This document shows, piece by piece, positions 1-8,831 of a DNA stretch of 64,000 nt; position 1 is the stretch's first letter, and each line of letters opens with the position of its first letter. The notes beneath the pieces are model-generated. The model had not been told where the DNA came from. It made no database searches and saw nothing but the letters and a program-made list of their open reading frames with translations. The stretch spans positions 2,232,001 through 2,296,000 of the forward strand of contig NZ_JAZKUG010000001.1 in assembly GCF_036625195.1 (NCBI RefSeq). The letters are read 5' to 3'. A program made the position numbers and the translations under genes. Origin of the DNA: Accumulibacter sp. GTDB taxonomy: Bacteria; Pseudomonadota; Gammaproteobacteria; Burkholderiales; Rhodocyclaceae.

Positions 1-102
1 AGATACGTTTTCCGGTCTGAGATAGAGTTCGCGCAACCATCATTCTTGAGACTTGCATTTTGGCATCCTTCATTGTCGTCGTATGGTAAAATCTTCCTGG
101 CA

Positions 103-276
103 TTAACAGATCAGTAGATTGCCCATGTTCCGCTGGTCGGCTCGCTCACCAGTTAGTCGTTGGCTAAATACCAACCGTTTTGTAGAAGCTGCAGGTTTCA
201 TAGCCTTGGCCGAGCCTGTTCCAGCAGGATCTGCGCCTCTCTTGAATGGACCAACGAGTTTCCATGCGATACTCAT
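103..276 (-). CDS. Small ORF, 57 aa, unknown
   Basis: Seen: an ATG ORF of 57 codons beginning MSIAWKLVGPFKRGADPAGT. Its start is preceded by a strong Shine-Dalgarno sequence (AAGGAG, 7 nt from the ATG) that directly follows the stop of the tiny ORF upstream. The product is basic, with a Gly/Ala/Lys-rich middle and no signal peptide or membrane segment. It is the third cistron of a minus-strand run 929-462, 465-289, 276-103. The good ribosome binding site and the close packing support translation. Nothing in the sequence reveals a function, and I do not recognise a family. Confidence 0.45.
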   Translation of the reverse strand: MSIAWKLVGPFKRGADPAGTGSAKAMKPAASTKRLVFSQRLTGERADQRNMGNLLIC

Positions 277-288
277 TTCCTACTCCTT

Positions 289-465
289 CTAAGCGTTTTT
301 TCTCACGTCTGATGCGGGGATGACCCAGCAGAGAGCCGTCTCTTGGGCGATGAATTTGGGCTCGACGACCATTTGCTCCCTTGTCGCAGCCAGCCTGTGA
401 GACGCTCTGAGGGTGGCGAAGTCCTTACTGTTGGATGAGCGCAGGAGTTGGTCAAGAAACGTCAC
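289..465 (-). CDS. Small ORF, 58 aa, GTG start overlapping upstream stop
   Basis: Seen: an open frame of 58 codons that can begin at a GTG sharing four bases (GTGA) with the stop of the upstream membrane protein gene, a classic sign of translational coupling. The product is a soluble, mixed-charge peptide ending IPASDVRKNA. The downstream small ORF begins 12 nt after its stop. No family is recognised. The support is positional only, so this could be a chance frame. Confidence 0.3.
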   Translation of the reverse strand: MTFLDQLLRSSNSKDFATLRASHRLAATREQMVVEPKFIAQETALCWVIPASDVRKNA

Positions 466-920
466 GCTTTCTTTGAAGAAAAATACTCGTTCCTGGCACG
501 AGCGTAGCGATCCCGGTCAATGAGCGCGAGAACAATTGAAGCAAGACATATGAGAAATGTGGTCTTGTAAAAGTAGTGCTTTGCGATTTGAGTTGGGTCG
601 TGACCGACCTCGCCAACAAGCATTACAAGAGTCCCCACCATGCCCGCCGTCAAACAAGGAAATACGTAAACTTCAAGCTTGAGGCGAATGGCAGCGAAAC
701 CCTCCACGCAAAGGGTGCCACCAACCCAGACAAACATAGCAGTCGTGCCCAAATGTAAACACCCGTAGAAGAGAATTTCATACCATTGCTGACCCGGACT
801 CATCCGCTGAAATGAAGGCGTATCGTAATATGCTAGAAGCGCCACAGCGCAAATATACAGGCCAACGATAATCCACAAACACCCAGCCACTCCAGTTAGA
901 CCCGCTTGTCTCCACTTCAT
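462..920 (-). CDS. Small integral membrane protein, unknown
   Basis: Seen: about 152 residues with four hydrophobic segments, near residues 8-30, 47-70, 85-105 and 118-135, separated by short polar loops, and a basic tail ending SSKKA. An in-frame ATG also exists at 929, but AAGGAGG abuts that codon and lies 9 nt before the ATG at 920, so 920 (MKWRQAG) is the better start. This is probably a four-helix inner-membrane protein. The family is not recognised. It heads a cluster of three minus-strand cistrons, the next overlapping it by GTGA. Confidence 0.6.
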   Translation of the reverse strand: MKWRQAGLTGVAGCLWIIVGLYICAVALLAYYDTPSFQRMSPGQQWYEILFYGCLHLGTTAMFVWVGGTLCVEGFAAIRLKLEVYVFPCLTAGMVGTLVMLVGEVGHDPTQIAKHYFYKTTFLICLASIVLALIDRDRYARARNEYFSSKKA

Positions 921-1039
921 AGAAAGCATCCTCCTTGTAATCCGAACGCCGGATCGGCACTCTTCAGTACATTATCAATACCAAGTCTTTGCAGGCTCAA
1001 TCGCTCGAAGCTCTCAACCAGGCAGGGCTTCTCCGCCAC

Positions 1040-2017
1040 TCAATTGCCGTCACAATATTGAAACTCGCTTTGGCCAGGACAACGACTACGCCGCACCTCA
1101 ATTCTGTCGCGCTCATCCTGCTGCCGCCGACGCTCTTCTTCTCGACGTTCCTCCTCCCGAGCTCTTCTTTCGGCGTGATCGGCCGACGCGTTCTCGTGCC
1201 GCTTGAAGTCATCAGCGAGACGTTGTTCCATTTCTTCATTGATACCCCGGCTCGATTGCCCGCGATGGGGCGGATCGATCTCGGCTTCCCAGGTGTTCCC
1301 CGATCTGACCAGGTGTGCACTCGCCGTGCCGGCCATCGGCATCGTGAACGATGGCACGAGAGCTCCCCCACGGGATTGGTGAAGCAACGACATTTCATAC
1401 GAGCAATGGAAGCTCCCTTTCGGCTTGGCCGGCTGACAGGCGCGTTTCTTGAAGGACGAGATACGGAAGGTGGTGTTGCCGGCCAATGCTCGCGACCCAT
1501 CGGCCATGGCACCCAAACTTCGCCCCAACTCGCCAGGTAAGACGGTGCGCCAGACCTCTCCCTGTTTCTTGAAGGCAAGCTCATAGGCGCGATTTCCGGC
1601 CGTTTCCACCGCCTGACAAAGCTCTGCCTCGGTCGGGCCATCGCTGGCGGCACCTTTCGCGACGGAGCGCTCATCCTGCATTCGCTTCGTGCAGTAGGAA
1701 ACGTTGGTATCCGGATGTCCCGGAGTGGCCGTCCCAGGAACGCGCTGCCCCGTGTTTCCGTTCGACAGCCTCTGGTCGCGGTAGGGCTGCCAACAGGCGT
1801 GCGCCGCTGTTTCGCATGCTTCCGAACAGGAGGTACGTTGCCGCAAGTCCATTTGCAGACAGGCTCTTCGACAGACAACCTGTTCCTGAAGGCATGGGTG
1901 CTGCGGTACCGCCAGGGCAGAAAAATTAGCGCCGATCAGTGCGAAAAGCACGACCCCCGTGCTCGCCTTGCGTAGGGTTCCTGTCAGTTCCATGCCTGTG
2001 CTCAACATCGTCATCAT
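1040..2017 (-). CDS. Secreted protein with Cys-rich N-terminus and charged C-terminus
   Basis: Seen: about 325 residues. An N-terminal signal peptide ends around FALIGANFSALA. A short Cys-rich stretch follows (C at CLQEQVVCRRACLQM and further CxxxC pairs). The C-terminal 60 residues are very rich in Glu/Arg and likely form a coiled coil before a final CPGQSEFQYC pair. Candidate starts are ATGs at 2017, 2014 and 2008 behind GGAGG at 2021-2025; the frame stays open further upstream but runs into the insertion sequence. The IS1595-family element sits immediately before the ribosome binding site, so the native promoter has been displaced by about 1.05 kb. Function is unknown. Confidence 0.6.
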   Translation of the reverse strand: MMTMLSTGMELTGTLRKASTGVVLFALIGANFSALAVPQHPCLQEQVVCRRACLQMDLRQRTSCSEACETAAHACWQPYRDQRLSNGNTGQRVPGTATPGHPDTNVSYCTKRMQDERSVAKGAASDGPTEAELCQAVETAGNRAYELAFKKQGEVWRTVLPGELGRSLGAMADGSRALAGNTTFRISSFKKRACQPAKPKGSFHCSYEMSLLHQSRGGALVPSFTMPMAGTASAHLVRSGNTWEAEIDPPHRGQSSRGINEEMEQRLADDFKRHENASADHAERRAREEERREEERRRQQDERDRIEVRRSRCPGQSEFQYCDGN

Positions 2018-2031
2018 CTGCCTCCAAGAAT

Positions 2032-3084
2032 CCTGATTAGCAATGAGTCTCAGCCAAGCGAATCGTGTGCTCGGGGTGGGCGTCACAGCGAGCAGCGGCG
2101 ATGAGGAGCCGCTGATGCAAAGTGCTGAGGTCGAATCGACGGTTGAAGCGGTAGGTGAATGCCGCGAGGTATCGAGCGGAATACTTCCGGAAGTTGAATG
2201 CATGATAGCTACCGGTCAGGCTGGTCTTGAGATTGCCCAGGACGGTGTTGATCCACTGGAACTCCGTCAAGTCTTTCGGCTTTCGTCCGGCGACGACGGT
2301 TGGCTGATGGATGCACCCGGCTTCGGTGACGGCAGTGAAGCAGGCCAGACCATCAGAAGACACGGTGCTGCCCGGAGCCAGATGCGTTTTGGCCCAGGCC
2401 GCGATGGCCTTGAGGGTGAAGCCGGGCACCGGCGAGAGCGTGACGCGCAAGGGATGCCCGTCGTCGGTGAGCGAGAGCGCGGCGACGAAAGGGATCTTGT
2501 TCTCGGAGCCACGACCAGCCTTGCCGCCGCTGCGCTCGCCTCCAAGGTAGGCATCATCGACTTGGACCTGCCCTTCGAGAACGTAGCGCTCTTCGCGCTT
2601 GGCCATGGCGTTCATCAACTTGTGCTGAATCAGCCACGCCGTTGGGTAACTGACGCCCAACTGCCGCTTGAGGGCGAGCGCGGACAACCCAGTCTTCGCC
2701 TGGCTGATCAGGTAGATGGCCAGAAACCAGATCGTCAGGCTGAGCTTCGTGCCCTGAAAGACCGTACCGGCAATCAGCGAGGTCTGATGTCGGCAGGCGT
2801 TGCACTGGAACAGCTTGCGGCTGCCTGCGCGCAGCACGCAATGGGCCGAGCCACCGCAGCACGGGCAGCGAAAGCCGTCCGGCCAGCGCGCCTCCACAAG
2901 CGCCGTGTCGCATTGGGCTTCCGTTCCGTACCGTGCGAAAAAGTCGGGCATCGACAGACCAGGTTGAAACTGAATTCGGTTCATTGCCATGACGGGATCC
3001 CTTCGCCTAGAACTGTATGTCTGTACAGTATAGCGCGCTCGGGAACTCATGGGTACGTATTGCTGAGGATTATTGCTAATCAGG
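2032..3084 (-). mobile_element. IS1595-family insertion sequence, complete, with 8-bp target duplication
   Basis: Seen: imperfect terminal inverted repeats begin CCTGATTAGCAAT at both ends (2032 inward and 3084 inward), with a second matching block CTCAGC a few bases further in. The element is flanked by an exact 8-bp direct repeat, CCAAGAAT, at 2024-2031 and 3085-3092. Known: IS1595-family elements make 8-bp duplications and encode a transposase of this type. The length is 1053 bp with one transposase gene on the minus strand. The intact ends and identical duplication indicate a recent insertion. Confidence 0.93.
2037..2990 (-). CDS. IS1595-family transposase
   Basis: DNA transposase moving the surrounding insertion sequence. 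Seen: an N-terminal zinc-ribbon-like region (CPCCGGSAHC followed by CNACRHQTS), a hydrophobic helix (TIWFLAIYLISQAKTG), then the catalytic core with acidic residues in VQVDDAYLGGE and STVSSDGLACF and the Asn/Lys end of the DDNK motif in WINTVLGNLKTSLTG. The length of about 317 aa is normal for the family. The chosen ATG at 2990 has AAGGGA 8 nt upstream; a longer frame to 3119 runs out through the IS end and is not credible. The stop lies 5 bp inside the left inverted repeat. It appears intact. Confidence 0.93.
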   Translation of the reverse strand: MAMNRIQFQPGLSMPDFFARYGTEAQCDTALVEARWPDGFRCPCCGGSAHCVLRAGSRKLFQCNACRHQTSLIAGTVFQGTKLSLTIWFLAIYLISQAKTGLSALALKRQLGVSYPTAWLIQHKLMNAMAKREERYVLEGQVQVDDAYLGGERSGGKAGRGSENKIPFVAALSLTDDGHPLRVTLSPVPGFTLKAIAAWAKTHLAPGSTVSSDGLACFTAVTEAGCIHQPTVVAGRKPKDLTEFQWINTVLGNLKTSLTGSYHAFNFRKYSARYLAAFTYRFNRRFDLSTLHQRLLIAAARCDAHPEHTIRLAETHC

Positions 3085-3092
3085 CCAAGAAT

Positions 3093-3560
3093 TGGGATAA
3101 GGTCTGCGTCATCGGCCAAGGTACCGATTTCGCGGCAACGCAGTTCTTGGACGGGCGCAGCTTGTTCTTGTCAGGGTGCAGGGTGATGATCTCGATCGGC
3201 GGCAACTTCGCGAGAGACGTCGGTGTCTATGGAAGCGTGCGCGAGCGACCCTCGGCCCGAACGGCATTGTACCCCTTTCCGCATCATGGCCGCATGCCCT
3301 GGGTTCCCTGCTCCAGGGATTCTCGTCTTGGAGAGGGTGGTGCGCCCGGCCATCTTTACGCCTGAACCTGACATCCGTCGAGGCAAGCCGTCTACCACTT
3401 GCGAGCGCTCCGTCACGGCCTGGCACAACCGATGGTCGCCGCCATGACCATGTCTCGGCGACCCCTGGGCGTGCTGGAGATGGGGCCGGGCGCGGTCGCG
3501 AAGGCCATCCGCATCGCGCGGGTGGCTATCGTCAACCCGAATTTCCGGAATTGGAGAGTG
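3093..3560. other. Gene-poor gap, about 470 bp
   Basis: Several medium open frames exist on both strands, as expected in high-GC DNA, but none combines a good ribosome binding site with a recognisable product. Before the IS1595 insertion this stretch was the direct upstream region of the secreted-protein gene at 1040-2017, so its promoter should lie near 3093-3200 on the minus strand. I see no clear -35/-10 pair. The stretch may hold decayed coding sequence. Confidence 0.4.
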
Positions 3561-3567
3561 ATTGCTG

Positions 3568-4158
3568 ATGAATATTGACCACCAGCCACGCGCCCTGGGC
3601 AGATCGTCGCCAGGCAGGGTAGTTGCGGGGCTTCTCGCGGGGATGCTTTTGATAGCCCACACCGACGCGGCAGACCGGATGGCTGTTCCTGATAGCCGAA
3701 CACTGGACGCGCAGGCAACCGGTCGTTGGATCCAACTCGACGCGCACAGAGACAAGCGAGTATACGTCGCGCTGACCGGTAGCCGTGGCTACGATGGGCT
3801 ACCGCGCATTCACCTGCGAGTCGATCGGCTGCCGGATGCCGACGACCTGGCAGCCACTGAGATCACGACCGAGGACATCGATTGTTGGCGTGGGGAGACG
3901 CGTCTGATCAGCATCCGCCGCCACGACAAGAACGGTGTCCCGCTTGGCTCATACCATTACGAGACGCCGCAGCCTCCCGAACGCATCTTATCCTTCTACC
4001 AATCGCCCCTTGCCGAGTTCTGCCGCGGAGAACATCTCCTGACGAGGCTGGCGGGCGGCAAGGAGCGTTGGCTCGAGGTAGCGCACAAGCAGCAGGCACT
4101 GCTCCGCGAGGAGTGGCGACGACGGATTCCGGATCGCATGATTGCGCTCCCTGACTAG
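3568..4158 (+). CDS. Putative periplasmic protein, unknown
   Basis: Seen: 196 residues with an N-terminal hydrophobic stretch (VVAGLLAGMLLIAHTDAA, about residues 18-35) consistent with a cleaved signal peptide, followed by a soluble domain with several Arg/Asp-rich strands. ATG 3568 has GGAGAG 9 nt upstream. A TTG six bases earlier is also in frame but sits too close to that site. The mature part holds two Cys residues (DCWRGE and FCRGEH) that could pair. No family is recognised. It stands alone, about 325 bp before the next plus-strand gene. Confidence 0.55.
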   Translation: MNIDHQPRALGRSSPGRVVAGLLAGMLLIAHTDAADRMAVPDSRTLDAQATGRWIQLDAHRDKRVYVALTGSRGYDGLPRIHLRVDRLPDADDLAATEITTEDIDCWRGETRLISIRRHDKNGVPLGSYHYETPQPPERILSFYQSPLAEFCRGEHLLTRLAGGKERWLEVAHKQQALLREEWRRRIPDRMIALPD

Positions 4159-4483
4159 GGCGGCAATCGGCGCCCGCACGGCTGGCACCACGGTATCCAT
4201 GCCGCTTGGCACTCCCTTCCCAGATGCCGGTTTGTCCCCCACAAGACCGGCCGGTCGTCGGCGAGGCCGCGGTGAATCAGCGGGCGGACGTGGCATCGTG
4301 TCGCCTTCCCCCGCATCCCGACGTCTGATACGGCAATAGCAGTTGCCGAGCGTGCGGTCGCCCGGCACACTTGGGCAAGGGCGATGGGCGGTGCTGGCGG
4401 CCCATAGTCGACCACAGTCGACGACAGATGTTTGCTAGCATGGCGTGCGTGGACAAGCTGTGTAGCTGCGCTGGGGAGTTGTC
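4159..4483. other. Intergenic region, nothing recognised
   Basis: About 325 bp between two plus-strand genes. It contains a short GC-rich palindrome (GACCGGCCGGTC near 4242) but no terminator-like T run, RNA gene or credible ORF. The last bases carry the ribosome binding site GGGGAG for the gene starting at 4484. Confidence 0.4.
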
Positions 4484-5824
4484 GTGACCGATCCGAAAGC
4501 CATCATCGCCGAGGACACTAAGGCGATCAGTCCATTCTGGCGCCGCTTGCCGTGGTTCTTCGCTTTCCCGCTGCAGGCCGATGTGCTGGCCAGGATGCTG
4601 CTCCTGTCGCTGCTGGGCTTTCTCGCAGATCTTGTTGCATGGAATCTGTTCCTGGTGCTGAGTGTGATCGGTCTGTTGGCGCTGAGGCAGGGTTTCGACG
4701 CCATGGAAGCCGTCTCCCAGGGCAGGTTGACGGCGAAGCACAGGATGACTTTCATTCCTGGCCCAGGGGGAGCAAAGCTACCCTGGAAGGCCCTGGCGCT
4801 GTTCATGCTCTGGGCGATGCTGCTGACCTCTTTGGTCAGCGCCGACCGTGTTTTCCTGGGCTCGGTGGTCGCGCTCTTGCTGAGTGTGAGCCTGCCCGCC
4901 TGTGTGATGGTCCTTTCCACCACCAACAGTCTGTCGCAGGCACTCAACCCCGCCAACTGGCTTTTCGTGATTCGCCAGGTTGGCAAGCCCTATGTACTGC
5001 TCGTTGTATTCCTGCTGTTGCTGTTGGATGGCACGCCCAGGTCTCTGGATTTGCTGGTGCCGCTCGTCGGCGTGGATATGGCCCTGCCCACGGCGCTGTT
5101 CACCGTGCTCTACGTCAGCCAGATCATGTTCGCAATGATGGGTTATGCGCTGTACCAGTTCCAGCAAGTTCTTGGGCTGCACGGCGGATACGGCGTCGTG
5201 CGATCCGGTCGCAGGTCGGAGACCAGAGGGGTGACAGGCGCGAACGACACCAGTGCGGAAGGAATCGCGCTCAGGCTGGCGGAGGGTGATGAAGACGGGG
5301 CGGTCGAGCTGGCCTACGAGCAACAGAGGCTCAATCCGTATGATCTGGCGATCCAGGATCGCTACCACAAGCTGCTGCTCCTTGCCGACAGGAAGGATCG
5401 CGCCTTGGCACATGGCCAGCGCTATCTTCGCCTCCTGGTTCGCTTGGCTCGTAACGGGGAAGCCCTGGAATTGCTGCTGCGCCTGCGCGAACTCGACCCC
5501 GACTTCTTGCCGGACTCGCCTGAGTTGCGTTTGCCCCTGGCGACGGCGGCATTCGAGCGCGGAGACACAGACGCCACTGTTGTTGCTCTTGTGCGTTCGT
5601 TTGACAGATATCATCCGCACCATCCAGACGTGCCGGCCGTGTATTTTCTCTCTGCTCGCCTGATGAACGAGCGTCTTGGGAACCACGACGCGGCCTTGGT
5701 CGTGCTGCGCGCAGTGCGGCAGAAGTTTCCCGAACATCCGCTCACGCCGGCCGTGGAACGATACCAGACGATACTTGAACGGCAGCATGACGGCCAGCAG
5801 AAAGCGGGGACAGGAATACGCTGA
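4484..5824 (+). CDS. Integral membrane protein with C-terminal TPR-like region
   Basis: Seen: 446 residues. The first 235 contain about six hydrophobic segments (for example near 35-62, 104-122, 126-150, 167-190 and 205-230). From about residue 250 the protein is soluble and helical, with repeated 34-residue-like units rich in Ala/Leu (AYEQQRLNPYDLAIQDRYHK, ALELLLRLRELDPDFLPDSP, AALVVLRAVRQKFPEHP), typical of tetratricopeptide solenoids. The GTG start is backed by GGGGAG 5 nt away. The neighbouring rhomboid protease on the opposite strand, 36 bp beyond the stop, has the same membrane-then-solenoid plan. I infer a membrane scaffold; no catalytic motif is visible. Confidence 0.75.
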   Translation: MTDPKAIIAEDTKAISPFWRRLPWFFAFPLQADVLARMLLLSLLGFLADLVAWNLFLVLSVIGLLALRQGFDAMEAVSQGRLTAKHRMTFIPGPGGAKLPWKALALFMLWAMLLTSLVSADRVFLGSVVALLLSVSLPACVMVLSTTNSLSQALNPANWLFVIRQVGKPYVLLVVFLLLLLDGTPRSLDLLVPLVGVDMALPTALFTVLYVSQIMFAMMGYALYQFQQVLGLHGGYGVVRSGRRSETRGVTGANDTSAEGIALRLAEGDEDGAVELAYEQQRLNPYDLAIQDRYHKLLLLADRKDRALAHGQRYLRLLVRLARNGEALELLLRLRELDPDFLPDSPELRLPLATAAFERGDTDATVVALVRSFDRYHPHHPDVPAVYFLSARLMNERLGNHDAALVVLRAVRQKFPEHPLTPAVERYQTILERQHDGQQKAGTGIR

Positions 5825-5860
5825 GGAGGGGCGCGAGCAGTGGATTGCCTTTGCGATCCG

Positions 5861-7339
5861 TCATCGCAGCAGGTCGGCAGCAACACGCGCTTCACTCGAC
5901 CCGGCAAAGCGATCGTTCAGGATTGCCGCGTATTCACTCGCCCGCTCTCGCTCGTTGCGCCTCAGCGCACTTTGCACCATTGTCAGCAGCAAGATCGGCA
6001 GCGCTTCGTGAGTCGGCACTGTCTGTTGCAGAACGCCCGCCAGACGGGCCGCATCGTCAGTCCATCCTGCCCTGGCGAAGCGCAGACCCAGGCTGGCCAC
6101 GATGCCGGGTGGCAAGCAAGGGCCAGGCTTGGCGCGGTTCCAATAGACCCGGAAGCAATCATGTACCAGCTCGTCGGTGCCGGGATCACTGTCGCGTAGC
6201 GAAAGCAGGCACTTGGCGGCTTGGTGGAAGTCCTCGTCGGCCGGCACCAGCTTGGCCAAGTTGAAGAAGCGGGTCAGAGACTCCCGGTCGTCTGGACGGA
6301 GTGTGACCAGACGGCGATACGCCCCGCGGGCGGCATCAAGCTCCATGTTGCGCACGAGCGCTTCTGCGCGTGCCCTCTGGCTATCGAAGCCATCAGCGCT
6401 TCCGGCATCAGGCAGTTTCAGGATAGTCTCGGGATATCGCCACTTCAGCAAGGCGATCAGGATGGCGCCAGTCAATAACCCTCCCGCATGCGCCATGTAG
6501 GCTACCCCGGCGCCTTGGGCGAAATGTTGTTGAAGCAGTTCGTGCGCAATCCAGATCGGCAGAAAAATGATGGCTGGCGTCCGTACGATATCGAAGTACA
6601 CGAAGAACTTGACGAAGAACTGGATGCGCCTGCGGCCATACAAGGCAACATACATGGCCATCAGGCCAGCGATGGCACCCGATGCGCCAAAGCTGGTGAC
6701 GAGATCATCCCGGTGGCTGGCCAGATCGAGCAAGTACCCACCCACTCCGGCCAAGAGATAGAACATGAGGTAGCGCAGTCGCCCCAAGGCAGCTTCAACA
6801 GCACAGCCGAATATGAAAAGGAAGACCATGTTGCCGATCAGGTGGGCTGTCGAACCGTGCAGGAAGACGGCCGTGACCGCTGTCAACGGTCGCCAGTCCG
6901 TGGGGTTGGATGCCCAGCGGTCGGTGAAGCCAGTACCTTTCAGGCCATCAAAACGGGCGCGATCTTCCTTCCAGCGCACGTAGTCGGCCTGATCCGGACG
7001 AATGACTCTTTCGGCCAGCAGGTCTGCCTGAAAATCCCGATCACGTTCCATCAGTCGCAGCAGGAACGCCTCCTCTGACGCGCTTGGGGGATCGCCCAGC
7101 CTCTTGGCGAGAGTACGCCGTGCCGGACTGGCTGCATGGCGAAGATGCTCGATGTAGCGCGGCAACTCGAGCCTTGGCAACGTCGATCGCAGGTAGTACG
7201 CGACGGCCTGCTCCCACGCCTGCTCGTCGGATCGCTGGGGGCCAAAATAGATGAGGCAGTTGAGCACGATCAGCAGGAGCGTCATCCATGGCGGGTCACG
7301 CCAGGTTGGTCGGCCGTGAATGGGAATCGCAATGAACAC
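5861..7339 (-). CDS. Rhomboid-family intramembrane serine protease with C-terminal solenoid
   Basis: Cleaves transmembrane substrates within the inner membrane. Seen: 492 residues. The rhomboid core spans about 145-300, with the conserved His and Asn in HLIGNM (H166, N170), the catalytic Ser in GASGAIAG (S220) and the catalytic His in YMAHAGGLLTG (H284). Between the first helix (about 18-34) and the core lies a roughly 110-residue soluble insert. Residues 315-492 form a helical, TPR-like tail. The longer-than-minimal architecture matches rhomboids carrying extra soluble domains. The convergent neighbour at 4484-5824 also ends in a solenoid, which may indicate a functional pair (inference). 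The substrate is unknown. Confidence 0.88.
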   Translation of the reverse strand: MFIAIPIHGRPTWRDPPWMTLLLIVLNCLIYFGPQRSDEQAWEQAVAYYLRSTLPRLELPRYIEHLRHAASPARRTLAKRLGDPPSASEEAFLLRLMERDRDFQADLLAERVIRPDQADYVRWKEDRARFDGLKGTGFTDRWASNPTDWRPLTAVTAVFLHGSTAHLIGNMVFLFIFGCAVEAALGRLRYLMFYLLAGVGGYLLDLASHRDDLVTSFGASGAIAGLMAMYVALYGRRRIQFFVKFFVYFDIVRTPAIIFLPIWIAHELLQQHFAQGAGVAYMAHAGGLLTGAILIALLKWRYPETILKLPDAGSADGFDSQRARAEALVRNMELDAARGAYRRLVTLRPDDRESLTRFFNLAKLVPADEDFHQAAKCLLSLRDSDPGTDELVHDCFRVYWNRAKPGPCLPPGIVASLGLRFARAGWTDDAARLAGVLQQTVPTHEALPILLLTMVQSALRRNERERASEYAAILNDRFAGSSEARVAADLLR

Positions 7340-7391
7340 GGAAGGATTATCCCACGGCGTAATGCTGCCGCCGTGTTGATGGCGGGGCTAA

Positions 7392-8489
7392 ATCGCGGAA
7401 ATCTGGCGGAGAAACACGGCTGCCTACCAAGTCTATTCGCTGGACCAGGTCTTCTGCCACACCGCTGCCTATCCCAAGCTGGTCGACTTGCGCATACACC
7501 GCAAACTGCCGTCGTTCATCCCCACCCGCGGAGGCGTCACCCTGCGTGACCTGGTCAATGCGATTCCCTACTACGCCATCCAGGCCGGTCTGCTGACCGT
7601 CGAGAAGAAGGGCAAGAAGAACATCTTCTCGGGCCGCATCCTCGAAATCGAAGGGCTGCCGGATCTCAAGGTCGAGCAGGCCTTCGAGCTTTCCGACGCG
7701 GCTGCCGAACGTTCGGCAGCTGCCTGCGCGGTGGCGCTGAACAAGGAACCGATCATCGAGTACATGCGCTCGAACATCACGCTGATGAAGTGGATGATCG
7801 CCAACGGCTACCAGGACGCGCGTACGCTCGGTCGCCGCATCAAGGCCATGGAAGCCTGGATCGCCAACCCCGCGCTGCTCCGGGCCGATGCCGACGCGCA
7901 GTACGCGGCGGTGATCGAGATCGACCTCGCCGACGTGCTCGAACCGCTGGTCGCCTGCCCGAACGATCCGGACGACGTCAAGCTCCTGTCCACCGTCGCC
8001 GGCGAGAAGATCGACGAGGTCTTCATCGGCTCGTGCATGACCAACATCGGCCACTTCCGCGCCGCCGGCAAGGTCCTCGAGGGCAAGACCGACATTCCGA
8101 CCCGCCTGTGGATCGCGCCGCCGACGAAGATGGACGCGATGATCCTCAACGAGGAAGGCTACTACGCGATCCTCGGCAAGTCCGGCGCGCGCATGGAAAT
8201 GCCCGGCTGCTCGCTGTGCATGGGCAACCAGGCACAGATCCGCAAGGGCAGCACGGCGATGTCGACCTCGACGCGCAACTTCCCCAACCGTCTCGGCATC
8301 GACACCAACGTCTACCTCGGTTCGGCCGAGCTCGCCGCCGTCTGCGCGCTGATGGGCCGCATCCCGACCCCGGCCGAGTATCTCGAGCAGGTGCAGGCGG
8401 TCAATGCCAAGGCGGCCGACGTCTATCGCTACATGAACTTCGACCAGATCCGGGAGTTCAGCGAGGTGGCGGATACGGTGGCGGTGTAG
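7392..8489 (+). pseudogene. acnB: Aconitate hydratase B, 5'-truncated remnant (C-terminal third)
   Basis: AcnB interconverts citrate and isocitrate in the TCA cycle using a 4Fe-4S cluster. Seen: only about 355 residues of a protein that is normally about 860. The match starts abruptly around YQVYSLDQVF (7425) and runs to the natural C-terminus. All three cluster-binding Cys regions are present: GSCMTNIGH and GCSLCMGNQA. The first internal ATG is at 7488; upstream the frame closes at a stop at 7389. The missing part includes the N-terminal HEAT-like domain and most of the substrate site, so activity is not expected. A full-length copy is probably elsewhere. Identity is near certain; the breakpoint lies near 7420. 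Confidence 0.92.
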
Positions 8490-8515
8490 CATTCCATCGC
8501 GTCAGCAAGCTCAGC

Positions 8516-8546
8516 GCCCCGTCGGGACACCGGCGGGGCTTTTTTT
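8516..8546 (+). terminator. Rho-independent terminator after acnB remnant
   Basis: Seen: a GC-rich inverted repeat (GCCCCGTCGG ... CCGGCGGGGC, 10-bp stem with one G-T pair, 4-nt loop GACA) followed by seven T residues, 27 bp after the acnB stop codon. This is a textbook intrinsic terminator on the plus strand and shows that the 3' end of the acnB locus is native even though its 5' end is lost. Confidence 0.9.
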
Positions 8547-8831
8547 GGTGCGAGCCACGACGGCCACTCGCTGCGGGTCATGCTTTGTCGTCTGGGAAGA
8601 CCGGCGCAGGCCCATTCGTTGACCGCCACCAATGACTTTCGTCGTCTGGCGAGTGGCGCGGCCACCGGCTTCTCGGACGAACAGAAGAAGTTCCCTGCGC
8701 TGGTCGACTGCTTCGAGGGCCCGACCGTCACCAGCGACGGCAGCCTGTGGGCTGCGATCTCGGCTGACGGTCATTGCCATTGCGACCGCTCGCCAAGCAG
8801 TCAGCGACGTGCTGCACCGTGAACCACCGGC
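8547..8831. other. Gap between two terminators, possible gene debris
   Basis: A plus-strand frame of 80 codons (8580-8822) contains the phrase FSDEQKKFPALVDCFEGPTV, which looks protein-like, but it has no convincing ribosome binding site and I do not recognise the family. It may be a decayed fragment. Nothing else is seen. Confidence 0.3.

Noticed and set aside
2043..3365. A 440-codon plus-strand frame across the IS1595-type element
   Set aside because: Antisense to the transposase and crossing the IS border and target duplication, so it cannot be an ancestral gene.
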